The notes under the pieces are model-generated. The model searched no databases and was not told the origin of the DNA. It worked only from the letters and a program-made list of their open reading frames with translations. Shown in pieces: positions 1 through 14,046 of a DNA stretch of 64,000 nucleotides (position 1 is its first letter; each line of letters begins with the position of its first letter). This DNA comes from Onchocerca volvulus (lineage: Eukaryota > Nematoda > Chromadorea > Rhabditida > Onchocercidae), in assembly GCA_000499405.2 (NCBI GenBank), contig HG738137.1, positions 18,560,581 to 18,624,580 of the forward strand, written 5' to 3'. Made by a program: the position numbers and the translations under genes.

Positions 1-333
1 GCTATAAGCCTATAAATTTTCTGTGATTTTTGAACTAAGTTTAATCCTTCGTTGAGAACCTAACAAATATAGAACACTGAAATGAAAAAAAAAAAGCCAC
101 ATCCTTGAAACAGATCAGATATTCCCTATTCTTCTTGAAAGCTTATTGCATGAAATATATTTCAAAAGATTCATATTTCTAGGTTAAAATTTGTATTTAA
201 AAGAAATAAGAATATCAAATAAAATTTCAAATAGCTGAATTATTTTCATCTCATCTAAATTAGAATTGAACATATTAAAATTGGTATATATGATATAACG
301 GTCTAAAAATTAGCTAAAAATTTAAAACCAAAC
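1..333 (-). other. probable intron of the FNDC3-like gene running off the window
   Basis: No coding potential is visible. On the minus strand the preceding exon ends at a possible donor (ACG then GTTTGG, bases 332-333 as GT). No AATAAA polyadenylation word occurs on the minus strand here, which favours the gene continuing beyond base 1 over termination at the in-frame TAA near 319-321. Confidence 0.5.
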
Positions 334-3300
334 CGTATAAGAATGTTGAGGTTGAGTGTTCCAAGAAAGTTTGATACATTTGGCTGATAAAGAAACAAGC
401 TGAGGACAATGCGGTTGCTTTGGGGGATAGAAAAGCGCTGATGTACAAATGCCAATTGCAGCCGATGGCTGTGAATCTCCATTATTATTTGTAGCAATCA
501 AACGGACTCGATATCGTGTTGATGGTGTCAGATTTTTGATTCTGAACTGTTCTGCTAAGCCTTCATATACTGTTTCGAAACCTTCTTCTTCCTGTTGACC
601 GCCCTAAAAATAAATGAATGGTATAATTAACTAAAGCATTACTATTATGATAAAAAATTTAGTTATACATTCTTGCTGCTCGAGAATAAATATCATGGAT
701 GACACTGCTTAAAAGAAATTAAAAATCATAAAAAAATTAGAAAATTCTCGAGAAATACATATTTTAGCTATCTTTAAGAATCATCAGCATCGGAAAGGCA
801 TAAAATAATATCAGTGAGCTAGTAAAACTGAAAGTACGAATAATCTGTTTGGAAAATGATTCAGATTATACGAATATTAAAATACAAGTGATGCAACATG
901 AAAAACATTTTATCATCTAAGACAATCAATAGGATATGAATTGTTGCTGACTCATGCAATCATATTTATACAGTTAATAAAAACAATATTTTTGTTAACG
1001 TTATTTGTTATTCAAAAGTTCGGTTAAACTTATTTATTTCCTAGCTCGTCTGTTAAATCACAAAACTTACAGACGCCAATTCTAGGCGGTAGCATGTAAT
1101 AGGTGAACCGTTATCAACAGTCGAACGCCATGAAACGGTAACTGAATTATATGTGCGTGAAACTAGACGCGGAGGATGCGGAGATTCCGGTACCGTTGTA
1201 AGGGTTCGAAATTTTACGGCTGTTGATGGGCTGCCTTGTAAACCACGTTCCTCCAGTGAAGCTCTCAACTGCACATAATATTCGGTATTTGGTCGAAGGC
1301 GACATAAACGTACTCGGTTACCCGAATCAGGCTCACATCTGTTAATTTTATTAAAAAATTATGAAACAACCATAGTTGAAACAAACTCATTATTTCTAAA
1401 CTTTCAAATAATGTTTCTTTAAACTTCTAAAATTTTTCAGAAAACCTTTAAAGAAAATAAAAACATTAACAAATTTAAATGATTTTAAACAAATATATAA
1501 AAAACGAAAATAGCAACATGAGGAAAGTAGAAAAACTTCTCAAAAAATAATTATTTTGAGCATTTTTAGCATTTTCAATGTACTTAACTTAATACAGAGT
1601 GAGTTTTCATTTATTTATAAGGAAAATAGGAAGTAAAACTAACCTATAGCTGCTGACAATACGTCCAACACTTTCGAAAAGAACAATATCGTAAGTAAAT
1701 TCGGATGCGTCAATCTGCGGAAATGGTCCACCGGGTGCAGATGCCTCCGAGGTATCCAATTCCTGCCATGCAATATCAGCTTCTTTTGCTGCTACTCGAA
1801 GAATCTGAAACCCGAGCAAAATGGAAGACTTTAAATCTATAGAATTTTCTAGATCGAAGGAAAGATGAAGAATTAGAATGTAACTAAATCGACATATTTT
1901 AATTTCTTTTACCTGAGGAGACTGCATTCGTGAGAGCATTTCGGTAAGCCGTTCCCATTCCTCTTCTTCATTTGCTGAAGCACCTGACTGACTTTGTTCC
2001 TGAATATGGATTTCAATCTTCACTTACTAAATTAAGTCAACTAAGAAAAAAAAAACTATTCTGAAATACTATTATTTTTGTGTAGAAAATCAGGTTTACT
2101 AATTTGTTGTCTCACGTTAAGGATAGTATTTGGCAGACATGCCAATTTTTGTTTTCAGTTACATCCAAGATCATGCGGATATGATAACATCTCAATTTTT
2201 TCTTCGTCAAGGAATTTTTGTTTTTATGATTTATATGCATTGTGATAAAGTCACAATAACCGTGTTACAAACTTATCTGCTGCTTCTAATGATCTCTAAG
2301 ATATATACTTACATGATCGTCAGCACTATTCGTTGGCACCTGTACTACATGTGGTCCGTCAAACTTCTTCCCATGTGGTATCCAAGTTTTTCGAAGGCTA
2401 CCTGAAAAATAGCAGGAATTTATGCAAAATTCATACTCTGTATTACATATACTTATATTAGTTCTTTTTTTTCTGGACTTAGTGGGCATGGCTTCTAAAT
2501 TTATGTATATCGTAACCCGTTCCAATTGCTTTTGTACGGTATGTACATCTGAGTGCAACTTTCTATGTGGTGTATTGAGCTTTAATTTTTCCTTTTCTCA
2601 TAGCTTTTGTTTTACTTATTCTTCAAAACTAAATTCTAAATTAAATTAGAATCATTTCAATTTGAGCCATTAATCTCAAAGTTCTTGGAATTTTAGATAT
2701 ACCACCAAATAAGAGAAGAGATATCTGCGATGGAAATATATTGAAAAAAAAAAAACGAAAATTTATGGAAAAGTATATCTACCTTCACTAAAATCAGAAT
2801 TGTTATTAAGAGGATACGGCACAGCAGGAGGTGGATATGGAGGCACGATAGGTGGTGAAGGTGAATTATGCGCTAATGATTTCAATGATGTTGTCGCACC
2901 CGAATTATGGAGTGGTGTATTTGAACTAATCGTTGCTGGTGGCGGAGCAGTCTAAAAATCATAAAATTTGTTAATAATATTGCATTACAAAGGACTGTTT
3001 TCATCTAACCGTTGTCGACTCCGCATGTTATATCTTTCTTGCTATATGAACATGAGAAAGTTGGAATAAATTTTTGAAGATTTTTTTTTTTTTTAATCTA
3101 TAGCAAGAAAGAAAAATAAATCTCGTTCATTCTCAATCTACTGAAAAGTGTTCTGCAAAGGAACAAAAAAAGATTTCAGCGATGGGGATTATATAAAATT
3201 AGTTTCCTCTTCTTCATTTTTTTGTACTTTCTAAAAAAAATTGCAAAACATGAGGCACAATTTTTCTAAATTATTTCTTTAAAATTAGAATTTTTTAGTT

Positions 3301-6300
3301 CAGTGTTTGAACTTTCCAACCGAATTTTCATTCGCATAAATAGTTGTTTTCAGAATGAAGATCGTTTATTCAATATACTCAAAACTATGAACTAGTAGAT
3401 TCCCAGTTAGATAAGTGAAGGGATGAAATTTTATGCTTTATAAGGAATGAAACATATCAATTCTGAAATCAAAGAGATCGAAATATTTCACATATTTATA
3501 TATTTATATAAATAGATTTTTTTTTGTACTGATTTAGTCATTATAGACCTAAGTAGATTAAAAAAAAAAGGCCAGTCTATAAAGACAATACTTTCACTAC
3601 CTATCCATAGTCTTTTGTCTCTGGCAAAGTTAATTCATCAAAATAGATTAATATATTCTGTAAAAATACTGTTTTCAGTACCTTTTTTTTGGTGGTAATA
3701 AATGAATTTAAAATTCTAGGAAATATAGGTAACAATAGATAAGTAATCACTTTTATCTCAATCTTCTAAAATATATTGTGTTTCTGTCTGATATAAAAGC
3801 TATCTAACAATTGTAACTCTAACTCTATTCCTTTTTAATAGAACGAACAAACTAATAATTTATTACTTTTTCACATATGAATTCTTTAAATTATTTGAAC
3901 TTTTTTAAAAAGATTCAAATTATTAATTATTATCCTTTGATAACGAAATTCATCGTAACAATGAGTTGCTTTTTTCGTAAATGTAAACCATAATTTTTAG
4001 AAAAATTGAAGCAAACCGGTATCAGACGCGATCCAGGCGTAGCTTCTGGTGATAAAATCAAGTGACGTAAGACGCCCTGTAATTTGCCATCAGTTATTAC
4101 CTCACGAAATCATCAATAAAACTTAAAAAAGTGGTTTATCGTTAACCTATGATCGTCCAAGCCAATATTCTACAAGATCATAGTGTAGATTATGAATTAC
4201 TTTGCATATTCATAAGCTGATTAGGTTTTTGTAAAAATCTAAATCAGCATTAGCTCTGAATGATATTATACAGCAAATTAAGAAATACTAGACTGGTTCT
4301 TTTATAAAACCAAGTAAGATTTACTTGCTTCTCAATGTTAATCTAACTAGATACTTATAGTTTTCTCTAGTGAAAAAATTAAGAAAAATGAAAATCTCCT
4401 AAAATTTACTTTTTATCAATATTTTATAAAAAGGTAATATGATGCGCTGAGCATCTTGGATCTAAAAATATTCGAAAAAGCTTCTCAATCTAGAAAGGCT
4501 AAAGAATGATTTAAAAAATGCTCAAACACAGCAGAAAAATAACCTGTTCATCGACCATTTGTTGAACCATATGTCCAGGTGGAACATGTAGTGGAAGGGC
4601 GGACGGTGACATACCAGCTTGATTTACCATACGCACCGTTGCTGGGCCTTAAAAATTTTTCACTACTAAGGTATGTCAATTAAGAAAACAAAAGGTTAAG
4701 TTTGGTGGAAATACTTTTGAAAAAATTTTTTCCGATGAAAGAAAACAAATAATGAATTTCATCACAAAAAAATGCAAAAATAAAATCAAGTAAAACAAGC
4801 CTGTGATATGCTGAACGTCGTTTCCTATAACAATTGAAAGGGTCTCGCCGGTTTGTACATGTACAAAAAGGTCATTACTACCAATGGAGCTTGGCGCACG
4901 CTGTGTTGTACTGATGTTACTTCGTACTGAAATGTGAAACACATTTTGGGTATCCATTTTCGAAGATTTAAAACTGAAATTTGAAATTTCAATTTACATT
5001 AAATCCAAGCATAATCTTTCTGATATGAAACAGCATAATATTTCCGAATCCATATTTTGTCCTAACAGATGCTTTAAGATAGATTTGAAGTGTCGCTATT
5101 TGGAAAGAACTAATGCTCATATAGAAAGAGAGATCACCATGATTTGGAAATCAGACGTTTATGAAATATTCATGATTACTTAACTTTATTGAACAAACGA
5201 AGAGTATCAATGAAGCATTGTCATTCCATTACTTTCTTGAATCTATATTGTTTTTTATATTACTCAGTATTTATGACTTATCCTGCTTTTCAAATCATTA
5301 TGAGGAAGATGAGAATAAGCATTTAAAGACATTTATTATTTAAATATAATAAAACATCTAAAGTGTTTTTCATAGGAAAAAAAGGAAGGTAGTTAAGTTA
5401 TACTAAATTGTTTAGAAAAAAAAAAAAAACTACTTACAATCTATTTTCCACTGCATTTATAGAATCAGGGAAACAACCGTCCGAATAAGACAGAAATAAT
5501 CTGTATTTGAAATATGATGCGAAAATTACCATATATATTTCTTGGGGAAAATAATGGAATTGAAATTTGAACGTTTCGTTAATTTTTGTATTTGAAATTA
5601 TGATAAAATATTATTATAATTTCTTAGGTCTATGGTAATGATTATAATGCCTGCGGACAGAACTAGACGTAGAAACTAAATCCTTACTTCAAATGATTTC
5701 CAAATTTAGATTATGATAAAACAAATACTGAAAGATGATTTCAAGTTCCATACAAACCTGAATCTGACTAAAAAAATTGAAATTTATGAGTAATTTGTAG
5801 CTACTGAATGAAGAACATTTTAAAAATTAAGAAACTGATATACAGAGAAACAATTAAATGTAAGTGCGATTAGCGTGTAGCATACCGCCAGCCCCCTCCT
5901 TGCCCTACCCTCCTCCAATCGCCATAACATTCAAATATTTTTTCCAATCAAAATAATTTTGGTACATTGAAGATTGGGAGAAACGATCAAACCAGGACTT
6001 AGAAATGATGATATATGCCGATAACTGCCTCTATCACTTCAATCGCCTACTATTCTGTACAATTTTGCGCTTCAAATTTTGGTGGTGAATCGGTGGGTGT
6101 CGAATTTGAAATGTATAATGTCTTTTTTTTTTCATTTATATAGAAAATTCTGCAAAAATATGCCATGAACTTCTTTGAATAAACCACTACTGCCCATTTG
6201 TTATTCATCTGTTGTATCATACAATAATGTACGAGTGTAGATATCGATGACATAGTGCTACTTATCAATCATTCAACATATATGCAAATAATTAAAATGG

Positions 6301-9300
6301 AATGGAACAGATTAAAGAGAATTATCCTCTCTTTTTCAAATCAAAAAAACCACTATATCTCTACAATGTTTTGTAAAATTAGGGACCATATATTAATGAG
6401 AAAGATGACCGTTAATAAAACCAAGGAACAAAAACTGGTCATGAATATTTCTGAATCAAGAACATAGCGAGATTTTCAAATAATGAGTGAAGCTAACCAC
6501 ATTATGACAATCTCGAGAGAAAGTAAAATGGAAGTACGATATTCTTTTAATGACAAATAGACATCACGCATTATTGAAGGATATTTGAACGAGAAAATAT
6601 GACTTCTCGACTGACCTAGAGATTAGCATATAGACGTAATGATGTGAAAAGGAAGCTTAAAACATTTTGGGTGTACCTAGCATCCAATAACACAGCCAGG
6701 AAAAGTCTATACTTAATCATCACTTTATTCTGGAAATTTGATAATAATAATAACATTAACATTAGAATCTCGATTCTGCAAATATGATAAACCAAAATCA
6801 TATGTTTCTTAAAGCAATCTGCTTCAGGAAAAATAAATTTACAAATCGAAATTCCTTCATCAAGGAAAGAAGATCATGCAAATGCTAATATGCAAACCGA
6901 TGGAGAATATGACAATACAATGAAAGATACAGTAATGATAAGAAAAGTAAGGCGGAGAAGTGAATGTTGTTTTCTGAACAAATGTTGCATAACAATTCGT
7001 ACTACATAAGATTATTTGCTTTTAATCAAATGCAGTTAAATTTAAATTTATATTCACACAACAAACAATCATCTTTCATCTTTCGAATGGACCAGTGTTC
7101 CCTTCGCATTACAAAACTGTAGTTACAATTCAATTAATCATAACCACAACAATTTAGTCCAATACAATATAATTAAAAATATGATTGACTGATTGTTCAT
7201 GTGACTCTTCAATCAAAACGCCAGAGACAAGTATTTAGAAATCAGACGGAAAATAAAAAAAAAATCCCTAATTTTCCAGAATGATAGATAAAATAAGTGA
7301 AATGAGCAAAAATGCATCTTAAAAAGGATGGAATGGAATAGCTGTTTCATATTCATTCAATATTCACAGATGGAAATGACCAATTTTTAAAATTTATTTT
7401 TTTTTAATTTAATTTAGTAGGAGAGAAATGAATAGAAAAGATAGGAATAAAAATTCATAATTTTTCAGAATTTTTATTTCAAGATGTCATTTTTAAATCA
7501 TAATTACTAAATAGGTAAAAAAATTTTTTCCTACCTTTACAAATAGCAAGATGGGTGAAGAAAAATTTTAAACAATTCCCATACAACTCATATAATTATT
7601 ACTGCTGAAGATAACTCTATCGCTAATAGTTCTGATAGGTTTACTTCATGTTCAACCTTATTATTCTTTTTTATTGATGATAGTTGATCTTGCAAAATGT
7701 ATTAATGACAAAAAAAAAAAAAAAAAACGCAATATCAAGCAATGATCAGGCAAAGTTGTTGAAAAATAGTTTACGATGCTACCCATGTTCCAAAAGAAAA
7801 CTTTTTTTTTACGAAAAAGTATTTCCAATCAGACAAGTTTATCAATGAATATTTTTCAATGAGACAATGCACATCTCAAGATATTTGTTTCTTTGTCAAA
7901 TTCCCAAAATATACTTTCAGTTTTCCAGCATATCATTTGTTAATTTATTAAATAATTTCCGAAACAAAACAGGATATTTTAGGAAATAATTTTATTACAA
8001 ACTAAAAATTTGCAACATCAGCTGCAAAATTTTTTAAATCATCCAAATACTGTCAATGATAAAAGACTTGGAGATTGTGATGGCTTGCAAAAGGTATCAC
8101 ATTACGTGATGCGTATGATAACGAATGATTGTGTATCAATATTATGCTTCAAACATTTGTTATTTTATATTTCTTGAAGACTGAATAGGACAGAATACAA
8201 TGATTAGTTGGCCATAAACTTTGATTTAGTGAAAGAAATCAGGAGTAATAACAAATGAACATACCTTGATCAAAGAACATGGGAATTGGGGAGGTGGAAG
8301 ACGTCGGAATAGTATTGCAGGACATGAACATTGGCGGTATGGCGTTATTCAGAAGTACTGGATGAGGTATGACCCAAGCGCTTCTTACTCCCACCGGTGC
8401 GTCACTGCAAATAAACATAATAGTAAATTCAATAAGCGAAATGATTATTATTCGATATGAATTTTTTAACCTCTCCACAATATTAAAATGGATTGAATTT
8501 TTTGATTTGGGATAGAAATTTTAAGTTTTCTAATCTGCAATTCAAATTCCGCACATTTTGTTCACATTGATTAAAGAAGTCTGACATAATTCAGTCATTT
8601 GGGAAGCAAAAGAAGGAGTGATCTTCGGAGTTTAAAACTGAAACAAAGAGAATAAAAAAAAACAACAGAAAATTGCTATTTAAAAATTTATGCATGAATT
8701 CTATTCAATTTAAATGGGGCATTAATTGAAATTTGATATTTATCTGAATTGGTTTAAAACAATAATTTATTTGAATTAACTTAAAAATAATGATAATAGT
8801 TCAATTCTATCCCTAAGTTTTTATCTTCTACTCAATTTTCAAATTCTTTTTCTAATATTAGTAATGAAAAGAACTTTTAATTCATAATATGGTGATAGAA
8901 GAAAGGAATCCTGACCTAAAACATATGAGTTCGAATAGCAGTTCGAATCAGAGGTCCCAATACCATATTATATTCAACATTGTCTTGTTCATGGAAATGT
9001 TTGAAAAATTTAGCGTCCAATGAAAAACTAAGTACCGAATATTCGAAATCTTTCTTTGATTTCCTTTATCTTTCTTATGTCAATCATATCTTTTTTCCAT
9101 TCATGATTTTAATATTAAAAGTTAATGAATAAAATCCAATGGTGTCTGTACTGTGATATCAGCGATGTAATACAGAAATGATGACAAATCGTCATAAGAA
9201 CAGATTCTATGTCATTTGTTCAAAATCGTTATTTTGAAATAGTTTTTTCAAGATATGGATGTGTATCCTGTCCTCTTCTTATCCTCTACCAAAGCATTAA

Positions 9301-12300
9301 AATGCAAAAATAACGATACTTCTTCGTTTATTACATTAATCGTTTCTATACTGTTAACCTTATTTTAATGGACAATAAGGTAGAAATTCACGTTCAGTCA
9401 TTCCTAACATATTATTAATAATAATAGGAAGAAGGAAAAGAGTAAGAAGTTAAAAAGAAAAAAAGATAAAAAAGAATGAAAAGATACACAATAATGATTT
9501 TTGAAATGCCTTTATAAAATTTTTTCCTTGAATTGATGATCCCTTCTGACAATTTTTTTGTAAAACACGGATAATAAATAGCGTTTGTAACGGCCGACCA
9601 AAGTAAACATCAACTATAAATGATATAACTCAATGAATTATTGTTTAGAAATAAAATTAAAAAAAGAAAACAGCAAGAACAATTTCAAACTTAGTATCTT
9701 CTTAAATATATATTCTTCAGGATTCAATACAAGATAATATCAGTGCAGGATTCAGGATCCTAATTTTGTTTCAGAGAGAATATATTAAAAGTTAGCCAAC
9801 AATATCTAGAAGTCATCTTCTCCCTTTTTGTCTTTTTTTTTTTTTCGCACCATTAAAATTGCGCTATTATCAATTTTTTTTTTCGTGCTATTATCAATTA
9901 ATCGCGTTATTATCAGTCATTTTTGCATCAATATCAATTTTTTGCACCAATACAATCGAAGATTGAAATTGCAAATTTTCCATTCAAAATTATATTCTTC
10001 AATTTGTATTTCAACCCTTTTCAAGCTATGGTCTTCCTCCATTCTTTTTGGTGGATTAGCTTAAATGATATGATTAAATCTTTACTCGTCAACAAAATCA
10101 AATTCATAAACCGATCAATACAGAGATTTCAAACTGAAAAACTGTCATAAAAAAATTTCAAATTGCAAAAACTGTTTAAAAAAATTTCAAACTGTCTGGA
10201 CTTCTAATATTTCACTGACAAACTGATTATCATAACTTTTAAACCTGAAAAATAGTTCTTCAATCGAAAGCAGCTAATTCTGTGAACAGTAACTGAAAGC
10301 ATTTTGTTCCTCACTGCTGCCTCGATTCAAAGTTACTTCCTTCGTACTCTCGTCCCTACTGATTACCTTGATAACTATCTAATATTTGACTGCATCATAA
10401 TTCAACATGCCTAGAATCCAGAAGATGGTAGGTAATGTAAATAATAATGGCATCTAGAAAATTGCATGTATCCTAATCATACTTTTCAAGAATGTATTTT
10501 CATTTCCCATTAATCACCGAGTATATCAAACTTTTAATCAAAGAATAAAGATAACAACATTTTTATAATAATTCAATGAATATTTCCCATCTCTTCATTT
10601 CATTGACTGCTACAGCCAAAATCTTTATCCATATTCTACTTAAGCAAATCAGAAATTGAGGATTTCATAGATAAGTAATTCTATCTTTATATAAAGAAAT
10701 TTTCAAATATGCCATAAGAAATTTCAAAATAAAAATAAGTCTCTATAAAGGTACATTTTATTTATTCTATATTTATTTCACCGATGAAATCACTTGCTGA
10801 AAAAATGAGAACGAAATGATTGAAATATGAAAAGTAACTAATTCTTTATTATAGTTTGTAACTTATCAACTACAAAAAATTGCACATGAAATTGCGTAAT
10901 TTTGAAATGGAGCTAATGTAATGGATCAACGATGAAAAACAGATTCAATCTTCATGATAATTTAAGATTGTATGCTATTTTGGAAAAGCTTCAGAGATCA
11001 GATCCGAAAATTGAGTGCTAGCAAAACTCTCGCAATGCACAAGAGCACTAATAAAAGTGAGAATTTTAAAAAATATAAAAGTCAAAGGCTTCATTACTTT
11101 TCTATCCCATTTGTATTGCTGCTGTTAATGCTAACAAAAACTGTTCGACATATTGGAAGTCTCTTGTATTACTCATATTCTTCTTGAGACAAAATATGTC
11201 ACGCGTTTTGCCAATTCCAAAGATCTGCTGATGGTGAAAATCAGAGAAAGAAATATTTCTGCATTCTTTTTAAATGTGATTCTTCCCGATATTTCTTCAA
11301 TTATTTAAACTGTAAATAACTTATTGCTAAAAAATTCAATTGACTTCCAGAAGTAACAAATTTCGATACCACCTAAATCCTTTTTTTTTTCTGATATTTC
11401 TCTAATCCACTACAGTCAGTATACACAAGTTTGAAACTATTTAAAGTAATCTAATTGTATGCAGTCTAATACATTATTTCTGCTACGTTTTTCATTCCTT
11501 TTAAATGTATTTCTGGAAAAAAAAATTTCTCTAATATAATGATGTATTAGTGGATAACAATATTGGGAAAAGCACAGATAAAATACAAAGAAAGAGAAAA
11601 GTCCAAGAAATAGATATAAAATTGTCTAAATAACAGATATAACGAAATAGCATTAGCATAAGACCATTGAAAATGTTGAAATAATTTAATAACATTTGCA
11701 AATAAGGGAACAAAGATTGAAATTTTCAGGAATTTTGTTGGAAATTTATATTGAAATTCTTAGGAATTTCATCAAAAAAGTGTGAACTCAAATGTGTATA
11801 AGCTTAACTAGTTTTTCCTGGTTTGGAAATGCCAAATAATTCTCAAAAATTGTCCACTATCTGATGTATTTAGACTACACATCTAGATGAATGACTCACA
11901 ATAAAAACTTCCGTTTTACTTTTGCAAATACCGAAATAGTAATAATTATAATTTCGCGTAATAATAGCTACTTTTTCATTTAGCAAGGGAATTACAAAAT
12001 ATTCAAACACAAAAATACTGTTGAGGCGTTAATTTTCAATCAAGATTTAGATGAAAGGAAATAAAAAAACACACGAAAGAATGACCATTCTAACTAAGTT
12101 GTAACAGTTCTTCCGAAAGCTCTATCTGCTACTGTGCTTACAAAAAAATAGTTACAGGCAGCATCATTATATAGCAATAAAATAAAGCCAACATTTCGAA
12201 CTATACACAGTAGAAATTCATAAATTAAACTGATTAAATTTCAATCTTATATCATAGCTTCAATTACAAATATAATAAACATTATTAATTAACCCTATTC

Positions 12301-14046
12301 ATGTCTTAAAGACTTTGAATTGAATCTGAAACACTTTGGTTCAAATAACTATTCAGTCAAGCCACTACTAATCTTGATCTTGTTCTCATTCTTAACATTT
12401 TTTCAATATCATCTCAAACTAATAAAATGCCTTGAACTGAATGGTGCCCTCAGAAATTTTAAGAGTTTTTTGAGATTGATAACAGCTGTAACTAATGAAG
12501 CTTCAGTGATTAGTGATTTTCATTATAGATAGCGAAACTTCGGTGATTTGTGGAATTAAATGATTGATTAATAATCTGCTAGAATAATGAGATTGCAGTA
12601 TAATGTGATATTCAAATCGCAGTAGAGACATACTACTATTAAAATGAGGCAAGTTAATATATTAGTTTTTAAATAATTCTAGCTGACATAATAGTCATGA
12701 ATTAACTTGCTAAGAGAGAGATATATGATATTTAATTTACATTAGTTGAAAGTATTTAAAAAAAGAAAACTTAAATTTCTTGTAAACAAAAAGAAGCTTC
12801 AGATCTATTACAATACGATAGCCATCCACGCTAACAAAAAATGTAACGATTTGATATAAGTTAAATAACATTTTAGTACGAAAAATAAGTCACAATATAT
12901 TTCGGTATTTCTTCAATGAATTTCATTTGGTATAATGGAAACGGTATTGTACTGATAAGATTAATATGAATGAGACCTCCATTCTTTCTCACAATACTCA
13001 AAATTGAAATTTATTCAATTTTAAGTATTGTGGTAAAGAATCCTATTTATGCCTACCAAAATTAATAAATTTAAAAAAAAATTATTATAAGCGCCAAAAC
13101 ACTAATTAGTTTTAGATGAAAAATTTTAATATGCAATATTCGGGATCTCAAAATCTAATGATAAAGATATATATCTTTTATTGTGAAAGACTGAAATACC
13201 ATTAAAAAAGTCAAAATCAGTGACCATTAAACTAATTATCATTTAATGACTACAAAATTTCAGTAATACAGAGCTGATCCCGTTTTATTCTGAGTGAAGA
13301 ATCTTCTTTCCATGATTCAATAAACAATTTTTCCACAAAATTTTAATTTGTGATTTTGGATAAAAAGATGCACATAATTGTTGTCATTAAGACGATTTTA
13401 AAATCTTCTAAATTTAAAAAAAAGATCCCAGATATTTTTGCACATCACATTGAGTCTCTTTATTTTTATCCTAACACTACTGCTACTATTATTTTTATAT
13501 ATAATAGATGAAGCAGAAAAGAGTATAAAATCTACGGCGCTGCTTATTTTATCAAACAACACCATCACAATCAGTCACGTCTTATTAGTACTTTAACGAG
13601 CAAAAATGTATAAATTTTTGAATAGGAAAGATTAAATAGAAATATAACCTGGCCAGCGATGATTCGTCGGATGATATGATATCGGTTTTGGTCATACCAC
13701 CAAGACCAGACGATGAGCCACCACAATCCGATGACGATGGCCTACAGATCGTACCGTTCAGGGCAGCGATAGCAGGATTCGGTGCAGCAATAGTGTCGAA
13801 CGGAGGTGGTGGTGGCGGGATAATACCGATAGTAGCAGGTGGAATTGCGGTAACAGTAGTACTGTCCGTACCGTTGACGATACGCTGTATAGGTGATGGT
13901 GATATGATTGTGGCAGTGGGACGAATGGAATCGAAGGATGACGCCTGATGAAGTCGATGTTGTTGATGTGGTGAATGGGAATGATGAGACAGAAATCCCC
14001 TTGTTGCTGTTGCTCCCGGAGGATGTACTGAATATGTTGTTGTCAT
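334..14046 (-). CDS. FNDC3: FNDC3-like fibronectin type III protein (C-terminus beyond left edge)
   Basis: Ten minus-strand exons join in frame: 14046-13649, 8404-8265, 4926-4801, 4647-4544, 2951-2783, 2401-2313, 1999-1913, 1804-1644, 1338-1071 and 603-334, giving about 604 residues. The ATG at 14046 has an in-frame TGA upstream; a TTTTCAG acceptor at 14102-14108 is either a trans-splice site or the end of a 5' UTR intron. Residues 1-135 are low complexity, rich in His, Pro, Ser and Thr. A block around residues 200-256 contains VHVQTGETLSIVIG and LHVPPGHMVQQMVDEQ, matching the N-terminal block of vertebrate FNDC3A/B as I remember it. A further Pro-rich stretch follows, then FN3 domain 1 (about 365-475), FN3 domain 2 (about 476-575) and the start of a third. 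FNDC3 proteins normally have about nine FN3 domains and a C-terminal membrane anchor at the ER/Golgi, so most of the protein should lie left of base 1. Exon 3 ends at a GC donor. The exact end of exon 10 is uncertain. Confidence 0.82.
2952..4543 (-). other. FNDC3-like intron 4
   Basis: Intron of 1.6 kb between the exon ending in VDEQ and the proline-rich exon. AT-rich with homopolymer runs; I see no coding or structured element. Confidence 0.6.
4648..4800 (-). other. GC-AG intron in the FNDC3-like gene
   Basis: Reading the minus strand, exon 3 ends ...ATCACAG at 4801 and the intron begins GCTTGT (4800 downward), ending TTTTTAAG at 4648. Only this join keeps the frame and gives the conserved H-I-T-G-P-A sequence. 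The nearby GT (GTTTTAC) would break the frame. Confidence 0.7.
4927..8264 (-). other. FNDC3-like intron 2
   Basis: A 3.3 kb intron. There is a C-rich patch near 5888-5925 and poly-A runs, but nothing coding is supported on either strand. Confidence 0.6.
9846..9955. repeat. degenerate tandem repeat of a TTATCAAT-containing unit
   Basis: About four to five imperfect units, each made of a G/C-containing head (gcgct, gtgct, gcgtt, catca) followed by attatcaat and often a poly-T run. Unit length varies between about 19 and 26 bases. Confidence 0.5.
10128..10197. repeat. 30-bp tandem repeat, about 2.4 copies
   Basis: Units start ttcaaactg or ttcaaattg and end in a run of A followed by T. Two full copies and a partial one are visible, differing at a few positions. 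Confidence 0.55.
12990..13032. repeat. inverted repeat, 19-bp arms, 5-bp loop
   Basis: The left arm at 12990-13008 begins CACAATACT. The right arm at 13014-13032 ends AGTATTGTG and is its reverse complement with one mismatch. Weaker pairing continues outward on both sides for about 8 bases. Confidence 0.7.

Larger units (their letters stand above)
8405..13648 (-). other. FNDC3-like intron 1 (5.2 kb)
   Basis: The longest intron of the gene. It holds two degenerate tandem repeats (9846-9955 and 10128-10197) and a 19-bp-arm inverted repeat (12990-13032), listed separately. The small open frames inside show no recognisable protein, and their composition is that of the surrounding intron. Confidence 0.6.

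Noticed and set aside
13676..13948. 90-codon plus-strand frame opposite FNDC3-like exon 1
   Set aside because: Shadow of the Pro/Ser/Thr-rich coding exon on the other strand.
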